The notes beneath the pieces were generated by a model. That model saw nothing but the letters and a program-made list of their open reading frames with translations, searched no databases and was not told the origin of the DNA. DNA of 64,000 nucleotides from Oscillospiraceae bacterium (GTDB lineage: Bacteria; Bacillota; Clostridia; Oscillospirales; Ruminococcaceae): assembly GCA_014799385.1 (NCBI GenBank), contig JAAVIC010000013.1, positions 62,001 to 126,000 of the forward strand, given 5' to 3'. The position numbers and the translations under genes are program-made. Position 1 is the first letter of the stretch, and every line of letters starts with the position of its first letter. Positions 43,324 through 48,897 of the stretch are shown here, in pieces.

Positions 43324-43845
43324 TCAGACCTCCGCAGTCTTTTCAGCCGTTCTGCGTGTAGAACCAATAATCCGCATAAACGCGTGATTCCGCTCAAGAA
43401 TGAACTTGAAAACCACCGTGCCGAGGATTCCGATAACCACAAGCTCCCCAAGGGCTACCGTGCCCATACTGAACCAAAGCGGCTCACCGCAAAGGAACAA
43501 ATCAAATCCCACGATTATGCCATTGCTTACGATTGGCAGGATCGCCGCTAACCATATGTTCTTGGTGTAGTACATAGGGAATACCGCAATTGCCGTTGCA
43601 AGGGTTCCGAGAATGATGTCAAGCACTCCATACGGACTGAACATATTGGCAATCAGACAGCCCACGGTCAGCGAAACGGCATAGTCCTTACGGTAGAAGC
43701 ACAGCAGAACCAGAATCTCCGAGAATCGGAGCTGAATTGGTCCGTACTCCAATGGGTATACCATGAGAGTTAATGCCACGTATGCCGCCGCCACAAGGGC
43801 GAGTCTTGTCAGGTTTTTGACGTTGAAAATTTCGTTTTTCTGCAT
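43324..43845 (-). CDS. queT: QueT-family transporter (ECF S component)
   Basis: 173 residues with about five hydrophobic helices and the QueT signature (LTRLALVAAAYVALTLMVYPLEYGPIQLRFSEILVLLCFYRKDYAVSLTVGCLIANMF). Members are substrate-binding subunits proposed to import queuosine precursors. The start at 43845 is preceded by AAGGAGAT; the longer frame runs through the promoter. I looked for preQ1-I and preQ1-II riboswitch cores in the leader and found none. A palindrome lies inside the promoter. Confidence 0.85.
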   Translation of the reverse strand: MQKNEIFNVKNLTRLALVAAAYVALTLMVYPLEYGPIQLRFSEILVLLCFYRKDYAVSLTVGCLIANMFSPYGVLDIILGTLATAIAVFPMYYTKNIWLAAILPIVSNGIIVGFDLFLCGEPLWFSMGTVALGELVVIGILGTVVFKFILERNHAFMRIIGSTRRTAEKTAEV

Positions 43846-43924
43846 AAAAAATCTCCTTGTTTTTTTACGATGGTTAAGCAAAGAAAACATCGTATTAAAT
43901 TGTATCTCTGTAAGAGACATATAT

Positions 43925-43953
43925 ATTTTACCACATTTCCTTGGAAATGTCAA
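43925..43953 (-). promoter_or_regulatory. queT promoter with palindromic operator candidate in the spacer
   Basis: Minus-strand TTGACA (43948-43953), 17 bp and TAAAAT (43925-43930). The spacer and the edge of the -35 carry ACATTTCCTTGGAAATGT (43933-43950), with perfect 8-bp arms around TT. A repressor bound there would block RNA polymerase. Confidence 0.6.
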
Positions 43954-43961
43954 GCGGTTTA

Positions 43962-43990
43962 TTGACAAAATTTGCTGAATACAACATAAT
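43962..43990 (+). promoter_or_regulatory. Promoter of the small gene at 44068
   Basis: TTGACA (43962-43967), 17 bp and CATAAT (43985-43990). The -35 and the following AAATTTGCTGAAT belong to the promoter family shared with 44353, 47072 and 47406. Confidence 0.6.
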
Positions 43991-44067
43991 GGATTTTTCA
44001 AAAAATTTCCAAAACCATTTGCTTTTTCCGAAAAAGTGTGTTATTAGGCAAAAATTTTACGGTGACG

Positions 44068-44289
44068 ATGAGAAGAATGAAAACCGTGGATTTCAGGCAC
44101 ACGGTATTGTCGTGGGATTTGTACGAAAAAGCGGTGAAGAAGCTCGGTGTTCCCGCGTATGAGGAATGTTTCGCGTATGAGCCGCTGTTGAGCCTTGGCA
44201 GTAAGGAAAAGGTTGAAAATCTGCGTAAAGTGAATTTGTTGGTTCATCTGGATATTGTAAGCCAAATGCAAGACCCTGCCGAGTGGTGA
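44068..44289 (+). CDS. Small hypothetical protein, 73 residues
   Basis: A helical, charged protein (VDFRHTVLSWDLYEKAVKKLGVPAYEECFAYEPLLSLGSKEKVENLRKVNLLVHLDIVSQMQDPAEW). It is unrecognised. A promoter about 75 nt upstream and a strong terminator just downstream frame it well, which supports a real gene, but the ribosome binding site is weak (GGTGACG), and ATG at 44077 is an alternative start. Confidence 0.55.
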   Translation: MRRMKTVDFRHTVLSWDLYEKAVKKLGVPAYEECFAYEPLLSLGSKEKVENLRKVNLLVHLDIVSQMQDPAEW

Positions 44290-44304
44290 TAAATCGAATA
44301 TTTA

Positions 44305-44331
44305 ACCCCCGCGGCTGCCATCGCGGGGGCT
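44305..44331 (+). terminator. Terminator after the small gene
   Basis: CCCCCGCG/CGCGGGGG hairpin with loop GCTGCCAT, followed by CTCTCTTTTG. Confidence 0.8.
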
Positions 44332-44352
44332 CTCTTTTGTGAACGTGGTTTA

Positions 44353-44411
44353 TTTACAAAATTTGTTGAATGTGGTATAATAAAATCATAAATGCTTTTA
44401 TTATACGTTTT
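44353..44411 (+). promoter_or_regulatory. Orphan promoter overlapping a perfect hairpin
   Basis: TTTACA (44353-44358), 17 bp and TATAAT (44376-44381), nearly identical to the promoters at 47072 and 47406. The -10 is inside an 11-bp inverted repeat GTATAATAAAA/TTTTATTATAC (44375-44385, 44396-44406) followed by CGTTTTTG. No gene follows on this strand; it points into the 3' end of the CPBP gene. Confidence 0.5.
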
Positions 44412-44450
44412 TGTCTACGCGCATACGCTCGCTTCTTTGGTTTTTGAACT

Positions 44451-45194
44451 CTAGCTGTATCTCTGTTTTAGATTCCTCTGAATAACAATTGCAAGCCAAC
44501 CGGCAGCAGCGAATACGATAGCACCTCTTACGCATTCAGCAATCAACAGCGTACTTCCATTCATCACAACAATTTTTGTTTCAAAATCAAATAAAAAATG
44601 CAACATAATAATGGGAATAATGTTTTTCGATATAATTTCCATTTCTATTGCCAACCAACCAAAAAGAAAAGCATTAAGTACCGTCAAGAAAATCTCCCAA
44701 CCGTTGCTTGTAGTAAAAGCAGTTGCAATATGTCCTATTCCGAAAATAAGTGTTGAAAAAATGATTATCCATTTAGCGGAAAATGCCTTACTTAAATATT
44801 TTGGAATGATACCACGAAAATATATTTCTTCCGCAATCCCTACCGTCAAGTATAAAAACAAATTACCAAATAAATAAATTTTAGATTTAAAATAAAAACC
44901 TTGAATTGCTGCAGGAATAAAAATAGCAATGAGGGGAAGAAAATGATATGCTTTTCTGCTGCACTTAGCATCATACTTGCTAAAACCAATTTCTTCCCAT
45001 TTCCACTTGCCGATTAAAACAAAAATCAAAGGAACAACGAGAGATGCAAGCATAAATGAGCCTTGCAAAAATAATGTCTCAATAGTTCCCAGAGAAAGAA
45101 TTTCCGATAGAACACCCGAAAGAATTGGAAATAGCAAAATGTAAATGCCCCATAAAAAGGACTTACGCAAAGCATGTATTTTTCCTTTATTCAT
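44451..45194 (-). CDS. CPBP family intramembrane metalloprotease
   Basis: 247 residues with about seven to eight membrane helices. The Abi/CPBP motifs are present: AEEIYFRG (EExxxR, motif 1), FGIGHI (motif 2 histidine) and MLHFLFDF (motif 3). Such proteases process prenylated or lipid-linked peptides and often give self-immunity to bacteriocins. ATG at 45194 follows AGGAG. The gene is 1 nt past the stop of the TetR gene, so the pair is an operon, and the regulator probably controls this protease. Confidence 0.87.
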   Translation of the reverse strand: MNKGKIHALRKSFLWGIYILLFPILSGVLSEILSLGTIETLFLQGSFMLASLVVPLIFVLIGKWKWEEIGFSKYDAKCSRKAYHFLPLIAIFIPAAIQGFYFKSKIYLFGNLFLYLTVGIAEEIYFRGIIPKYLSKAFSAKWIIIFSTLIFGIGHIATAFTTSNGWEIFLTVLNAFLFGWLAIEMEIISKNIIPIIMLHFLFDFETKIVVMNGSTLLIAECVRGAIVFAAAGWLAIVIQRNLKQRYS

Positions 45195-45195
45195 T

Positions 45196-45789
45196 TTATT
45201 TTTCTCCTGCTTTATCCAAAGGAACACCTACTTGTATTAGAAAGTTGCTCCCTGCCTGATTTATTAATGCCATTATTTCTTCCTCCGACAAACACATCAT
45301 ACCCGTTGCAATAAAGGTCGCCAATCCATGTGTATAGATGATAGTATTTTGAAGATATTTCCCTGCGTTTTGTTCCGATATTTGAAATTCGTTAGCAATC
45401 ATCTCAATCAATTCTGCGTGGTCAGCGTCCTTTGTAAGCATTTCAGCATTGCCCTTAGGGTAGCAGCCACTCCCATTGAGAAACACAAACTGAAAAAGAT
45501 TGGGTTCATTCAAAGCCATTTTTATATAAGCCCGTCCAACTTGCTCAAAAGCATTCACCGCACCTTCTGCAGACGGACACATTTTTTTATTTGCATATGA
45601 TAACGCATAATCAGCCAATGCCTTGCGAAGTCCGTCCATATTATCAAAGTGCCAAACTAAAGGTTGCGTAGAACAGCCTATTTCTTTTGATAATGTTTTG
45701 ATATTGATAGCTGAATATCCATCGCGAATAAGCATTTCTAATGCCGTCTGCAAAATAACGTCTTTGGAAACTTGTGTTTTTCGACCCAA
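45196..45789 (-). CDS. TetR/AcrR-family regulator
   Basis: 197 residues. The N-terminal HTH (VSKDVILQTALEMLIRDGYSAINIKTLSKEIGCSTQPLVWHFDNMDGL) is typical; the C-terminal helical ligand domain carries MTKDADHAELIEMIANEF-like segments and shares layout with WHG/TetR_C proteins. It sits first in the operon with the CPBP protease, and a palindrome covers its promoter, consistent with autoregulation. Confidence 0.9.
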   Translation of the reverse strand: MGRKTQVSKDVILQTALEMLIRDGYSAINIKTLSKEIGCSTQPLVWHFDNMDGLRKALADYALSYANKKMCPSAEGAVNAFEQVGRAYIKMALNEPNLFQFVFLNGSGCYPKGNAEMLTKDADHAELIEMIANEFQISEQNAGKYLQNTIIYTHGLATFIATGMMCLSEEEIMALINQAGSNFLIQVGVPLDKAGEK

Positions 45790-45825
45790 ATTATTTCGTT
45801 CCTTTTTTATAATTTAATTTATATA

Positions 45826-45839
45826 AATATAATTATATT
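45826..45839. promoter_or_regulatory. Operator candidate for the TetR regulator
   Basis: Perfect 14-bp palindrome AATATAATTATATT, at or just after the -10 of a minus-strand TTGACA-N17-TATAAT promoter (about 45838-45866). The position fits TetR self-repression; the low complexity lowers confidence. Confidence 0.45.
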
Positions 45840-45883
45840 ATATCATAATAAAATGGATTTGTCAACCCATTTTTACGCATATA

Positions 45884-46055
45884 TTGACAAATTTCCATAA
45901 ATACAGTATAATAAAAAGTACGCAATATCATTACAGCGGAAACTTTCAACTCAAATGAACATTTCATTGGGAACTAAAAATATGGTATAATATAGAAAAC
46001 ACTATATCCTTACAGCGAATTGTGTTCGACTTAAATCAACATAATATTGGGAACT
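45884..46055 (+). promoter_or_regulatory. Tandem 79-bp promoter-leader units (copies B and C) upstream of the AraC gene
   Basis: Copy B: TTGACA (45884-45889), 17 bp, TATAAT (45907-45912), 11 nt, then leader 45924-45975 from AATATC to GGGAACT. Copy C: TATAAT (45986-45991), 11 nt, leader 46003-46055, again ending GGGAACT. The two -10 boxes are 79 bp apart, as at trxA. The leaders share ATTACAGCG and ATTGGGAACTAAAAATA. The middle palindrome is less perfect here (GTTCGACTTAAATCAAC in C). Confidence 0.65.
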
Positions 46056-46140
46056 AAAAATACGGACAAAAATAAGCACACAAAGTCGGGACGATTTGCA
46101 ATTCATATGGTATACTTGAATTACAGCAGGAGGCGATGAA

Positions 46141-47016
46141 ATGGAATGGACAAAGGCAATAAGCACGGCAATCGAGTATATCGAGCGAAATTTAACCGAG
46201 GATATTTCCGTTGAGGAAATCGCGCGGCAGGTAAACATCTCCCCGTTTTATTTTCAGAAGGGATTTGGAATGCTTTGCGGATTCACGATCGGCGAATATA
46301 TCCGAAACCGAAGGCTGGCTCTCGCCGCGGAGGAGCTTGCCGAGGGAAACTTAAAGGTAATTGACGCAGCGGTAAAGTATTGCTACGATTCTCCCGACAG
46401 CTTTGCGAAAGCGTTTTACCGATTCCATGGAGTTATGCCCTCTATGGTGCAAAAAAATTCTACAATGCTAAAGGCTTTTGCGCCGCTGAAAATCAAACTA
46501 TCTTTGAAAGGCGGTTATGTTATGGATTACAAAATAGTCAAGAAAGAGAGCTTTTCGGTTCTTGGTGTGGCAAAGAGCTTCACCTACGAAAACGCAAAAC
46601 AGGGAATCACCCAATTCTGGACCGAGCTTGGACACTACAAGAACGGAAACCTTGTCTGCGGAATGTTCGGTGTGAATATTCACGAGGACGCAATCAAATG
46701 CGATGGCGACAGCGAAAGCGAGTTTGAATATCTGGTTGCCGACCTGTATAACCCGTCTGCGGATATTCCCGAGGGGCTGACCGTGCGGACGATTCCCGCG
46801 CTGACTTGGGCGGTTTTCCCGATTAAAGGACCTGCTCCCGAGGCTCTTCAGGACGTGAACACCAAAATCTTCTCGGAGTGGCTGCCCGCGTTGACCAACT
46901 ATGAAATTGCCGCAGGTATCTGTATAGAGATGTACGATTTGCCAAGCAATTACCCCAACGGAATAAGCGATGAGAACTATTACACCGAAATCTGGATTCC
47001 CGTTAAGAAGAAGTAA
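46141..47016 (+). CDS. AraC-type regulator with GyrI-like effector domain
   Basis: 291 residues. Two helix-turn-helix units of the AraC class occupy about 1-110 (ISVEEIARQVNISPFYFQKGFGMLCGFTIGEYIRNRRLALAAEEL and VIDAAVKYCYDSPDSFAKAFYRFHGVMP). A GyrI-like effector domain follows (about 130-290, DYKIVKKESFSVLGVAKSF to YYTEIWIPV), which binds drugs or small hydrophobic ligands in Rob- and SoxS-like proteins. AGGAGG lies 7 nt before ATG. It is a single-gene unit with a strong terminator. Confidence 0.92.
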   Translation: MEWTKAISTAIEYIERNLTEDISVEEIARQVNISPFYFQKGFGMLCGFTIGEYIRNRRLALAAEELAEGNLKVIDAAVKYCYDSPDSFAKAFYRFHGVMPSMVQKNSTMLKAFAPLKIKLSLKGGYVMDYKIVKKESFSVLGVAKSFTYENAKQGITQFWTELGHYKNGNLVCGMFGVNIHEDAIKCDGDSESEFEYLVADLYNPSADIPEGLTVRTIPALTWAVFPIKGPAPEALQDVNTKIFSEWLPALTNYEIAAGICIEMYDLPSNYPNGISDENYYTEIWIPVKKK

Positions 47017-47022
47017 AACAAT

Positions 47023-47053
47023 CCCCGTCCGCAGCGTTTGCGGGCGGGGATTT
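47023..47053 (+). terminator. Terminator of the AraC-family gene
   Basis: AATCCCCGTCCGCA/TGCGGGCGGGGATT hairpin with GCGTT loop, then TTCTT. Confidence 0.88.
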
Positions 47054-47071
47054 TCTTGCATTTCACGGATA

Positions 47072-47100
47072 TTGACAAATTTTGTTGAATGTGGTATAAT
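47072..47100 (+). promoter_or_regulatory. Toxin mRNA promoter
   Basis: TTGACA (47072-47077), 17 bp and TATAAT (47095-47100). Predicted start about 47107, giving a transcript of about 207 nt to the shared terminator. Confidence 0.85.
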
Positions 47101-47108
47101 TGACTTGC

Positions 47109-47155
47109 CGGCATCTCCCGTAGTAACGCGAAAGGAGGTGAATTCCTGTGTGGGA
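47109..47155 (+). repeat. Direct repeats DR1 and DR2, 5' copies (toxin leader and start codon)
   Basis: DR1 CGGCATCTC (47109-47117) lies at the mRNA 5' end. DR2 ATTCCTGTGTGGGA (47142-47155) covers the GTG start codon. Both occur again, in the same order, at 47296-47304 and 47315-47328, inside the region transcribed as the antisense RNA. Confidence 0.9.
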
Positions 47156-47273
47156 GTTGGCAAAATCCATTATAGCTCTTCTGAATTCCGTCGGAGCGGG
47201 TGTTATTGCAAATTACATAAGCAATAACATCGGCAAGTGGCTTGACGGTTCAACCGGCAACAAAAAGCACTAG
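47148..47273 (+). CDS. Fst-like small hydrophobic type I toxin (candidate)
   Basis: A 41-residue peptide: N-terminal MWELAKSIIALLNSVGAG, then VIANYISNN, then the charged, polar tail IGKWLDGSTGNKKH. One membrane helix followed by W-L-D and a charged tail is the plan of Fst/Ldr toxins, which damage the membrane or nucleoid when over-made. GTG at 47148 is 8 nt after a perfect AAAGGAGGTGA. It has a consensus promoter and a shared terminator. The start codon is inside repeat DR2, and an RNA from the opposite strand carries the complement of DR2. A leaderless bacteriocin is an alternative reading, but the antisense arrangement argues for a toxin-antitoxin. Confidence 0.75.
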   Translation: MWELAKSIIALLNSVGAGVIANYISNNIGKWLDGSTGNKKH

Positions 47274-47282
47274 CACATACTC

Positions 47283-47313
47283 GACCCCCCGCGAGCGGCA
47301 TCTCGCGGGGGGT
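47283..47313. terminator. Bidirectional terminator shared by toxin mRNA and antitoxin RNA
   Basis: A 13-bp perfect stem GACCCCCCGCGAG/CTCGCGGGGGGTC with loop CGGCAT. The loop and right arm include DR1, so the antisense RNA shows the complement of the toxin mRNA 5' end in its terminator loop. Confidence 0.88.
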
Positions 47314-47351
47314 CATTCCTGTGTGGGAAATTTTTAATTTAGTCTTTCGAC
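47284..47351 (-). ncRNA. Candidate antisense antitoxin RNA, about 68 nt
   Basis: From the predicted start near 47351 to the shared terminator. It contains the complement of DR2 (14 nt against the toxin translation start) and of DR1 (9 nt against the toxin 5' end, placed in the terminator loop) in addition to full complementarity to the 3' end of the mRNA. This is the layout of RNA II of the par locus of pAD1, which is about 65 nt. Confidence 0.75.
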
Positions 47352-47357
47352 ATTTTC

Positions 47358-47386
47358 ATTATATCACACTCAAATCGTTTTGTCAA
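47358..47386 (-). promoter_or_regulatory. Antitoxin RNA promoter
   Basis: Minus-strand TTGACA (47381-47386), 17 bp and TATAAT (47358-47363), facing the toxin gene. Confidence 0.85.
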
Positions 47387-47405
47387 CCCCTTTTCATTAC
47401 GAATA

Positions 47406-47434
47406 TTGACAAATTATGTTGAATGTGGTATAAT
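47406..47434 (+). promoter_or_regulatory. Promoter of pnuC
   Basis: TTGACA (47406-47411), 17 bp and TATAAT (47429-47434). From ATATTGACAAATT through GTTGAATGTGGTATAATT it is nearly identical to the toxin promoter 334 bp upstream. Confidence 0.8.
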
Positions 47435-47471
47435 TCAGTGTATGATTATGATACTTAAAGGGAGCTTACCA

Positions 47472-48152
47472 ATGAAAAATCCGCTGAAATCGTTTACGAA
47501 AACCGAAATCCTTTTGTGGAGCATATCCTCGGGACTGATAATCGCCGCGTTCCTTATATTCGACCGTGGGAGTTTCCTGAACCTCGCCGCCTCGCTGGTC
47601 GGCGTAACATCGCTGATTTTCTGCGCCAAGGGCAGACCAACGGGAATGGTGCTGATGATCGTGTTCAGTATTCTGTATGGGATCATCTCGTTTTTTACCG
47701 CATATTACGGCGAAATGATAACCTACCTCGGAATGTCCATGCCGATGTCGATAATCTCGCTTATCTCGTGGATTAAAAACCCATACAGCAAAAATGAGGT
47801 TCGCGTAAACCGAATCCGCCGTCGGGAAATCGGATTAGCACTCGCGCTCACTGCCGTTATAACTGTGGGGTTCTTCTTCATATTAAAATATTTTGGCACG
47901 GCGAACCTCATTCCAAGCACGTTTTCTGTGGCAACGAGCTTCTTCGCGGTGTATCTGACGTTCCGCAGAAGTCCGCTGTTCGCCGCCGCATACGCCGCTA
48001 ATGACGTTGTTCTGATTGTCCTCTGGAGCTTGGCTGCAATGAACAATATGAAATACATCTCGGTTGTTGTATGCTTTGCCGCGTTTCTTGCCAATGACAT
48101 CTACGGATTCGTCAACTGGCGGAGAATGCAGAAAAAACAATGCGGAGGATAA
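47472..48152 (+). CDS. pnuC: PnuC-type nicotinamide riboside transporter
   Basis: 226 residues with seven to eight hydrophobic helices. The PnuC signature is seen in LNLAASLVGVTSLIFCAKGRPTGMVLMIVFSILYGIISFFTAYYGEMITYLGMSMPMSIISLISWIKNPY and in NDIYGFVNWRRMQKKQ near the end. It would import nicotinamide riboside for NAD synthesis. ATG at 47472 follows AAAGGGAG; the longer frame starts inside the promoter. No NAD riboswitch core was recognised in the short leader. Confidence 0.9.
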   Translation: MKNPLKSFTKTEILLWSISSGLIIAAFLIFDRGSFLNLAASLVGVTSLIFCAKGRPTGMVLMIVFSILYGIISFFTAYYGEMITYLGMSMPMSIISLISWIKNPYSKNEVRVNRIRRREIGLALALTAVITVGFFFILKYFGTANLIPSTFSVATSFFAVYLTFRRSPLFAAAYAANDVVLIVLWSLAAMNNMKYISVVVCFAAFLANDIYGFVNWRRMQKKQCGG

Positions 48153-48162
48153 TACTCACCTA

Positions 48163-48507
48163 TTATTTTCTCTTATTAACATAGTTATTAAGCCGACGCG
48201 TCAACAAATCCCTCATCATATCCGAATTGCATTGCTCAATCAGTTTTCTGAACGATTCTATATTTTCGGAATTGAAAACGCTTTCTATACAGTGCAGCAG
48301 CGCCCATTCAACTTCAGCCATAGGCTCTGTCGGACAACATTTGATAAGTATCTCGGCTTCCTCCCATGTTATCGGTCTTTCTATGGAGTCGACCGCATCA
48401 ATCCAATCATCCCATATCTGAGCAACCTCATCGGTTTGAGGTTCATTACTCTCAAATCCCTTAGGCGGTACACCCAATTCCCGTAATCTTAAAACAGACT
48501 CCTGCAT
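48163..48507 (-). CDS. Hypothetical protein, 114 residues (immunity-like in size and context)
   Basis: A soluble helical protein (TDEVAQIWDDWIDAVDSIERPITWEEAEILIKCCPTEPMAEVEWALLHCIESVF). It is not recognised. The start at 48507 is chosen for AGGAGG 4 nt upstream. It lies downstream of the ylqG-ylqH pair on the same strand and converges on pnuC. Being a small, single, acidic helical protein tacked on the end of a core operon, it resembles the 113-residue gene after secDF and the Imm1-like gene after jag. Confidence 0.65.
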   Translation of the reverse strand: MQESVLRLRELGVPPKGFESNEPQTDEVAQIWDDWIDAVDSIERPITWEEAEILIKCCPTEPMAEVEWALLHCIESVFNSENIESFRKLIEQCNSDMMRDLLTRRLNNYVNKRK

Positions 48508-48549
48508 TTGTCCTCCTACAAATTTCAAAAATCCCGATTGTCAAGATTT

Positions 48550-48867
48550 TTACTTTCCGTTTCTCATCTTATCGGACGTATACACCACCTCGGCATAAAT
48601 CGCGGCAACGATTTGATACAGCTCCTTGGGGATAGTTTCGCCCGCGTTCAGCATTACCAACAGCGCGGCAACGCTGTCGTCACGATACACAGGAACTCCC
48701 GCCTCGTCCGCGATGTTGACGATTCTCTGCGCCAACTCTCCCAATCCCGAGGCTACCACCACGGGCGCGTAATTCATATCGGGATTGTACTTCAAAGCCA
48801 CCGCCGCGTTGTGTCCATACAGACGCTTGTTATTTGCGGGGGGCATAGGATGTTTCTGTTTAGGCAT
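48550..48867 (-). CDS. ylqH: FlhB C-terminal-like protein (YlqH)
   Basis: 105 residues matching the cytoplasmic domain of FlhB/EscU export-switch proteins: HNAAVALKYNPDMNYAPVVVASGLGELAQRIVNIADEAGVPVYRDDSVAALLVMLNAGETIPKELYQIVAAIYAEVVY. The NPTH autocleavage site of true FlhB is not present, and there is no membrane part. In B. subtilis ylqH follows ylqG, exactly as here. AAGGAGAAT precedes ATG. A role in the flagellar export switch is possible but unproven. Confidence 0.85.
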   Translation of the reverse strand: MPKQKHPMPPANNKRLYGHNAAVALKYNPDMNYAPVVVASGLGELAQRIVNIADEAGVPVYRDDSVAALLVMLNAGETIPKELYQIVAAIYAEVVYTSDKMRNGK

Positions 48868-48897
48868 AATATTCTCCTTATTCAAATTCAACTATCA

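Noticed and set aside
43846-43925. preQ1 riboswitch upstream of queT
   Set aside because: Neither the preQ1-I nor the preQ1-II core could be found in the short leader.
47148-47273. Leaderless bacteriocin instead of a toxin
   Set aside because: Size and hydrophobicity would allow it, but there is no transport or dedicated immunity gene, and the convergent antisense RNA with paired repeats is better explained by a type I toxin.
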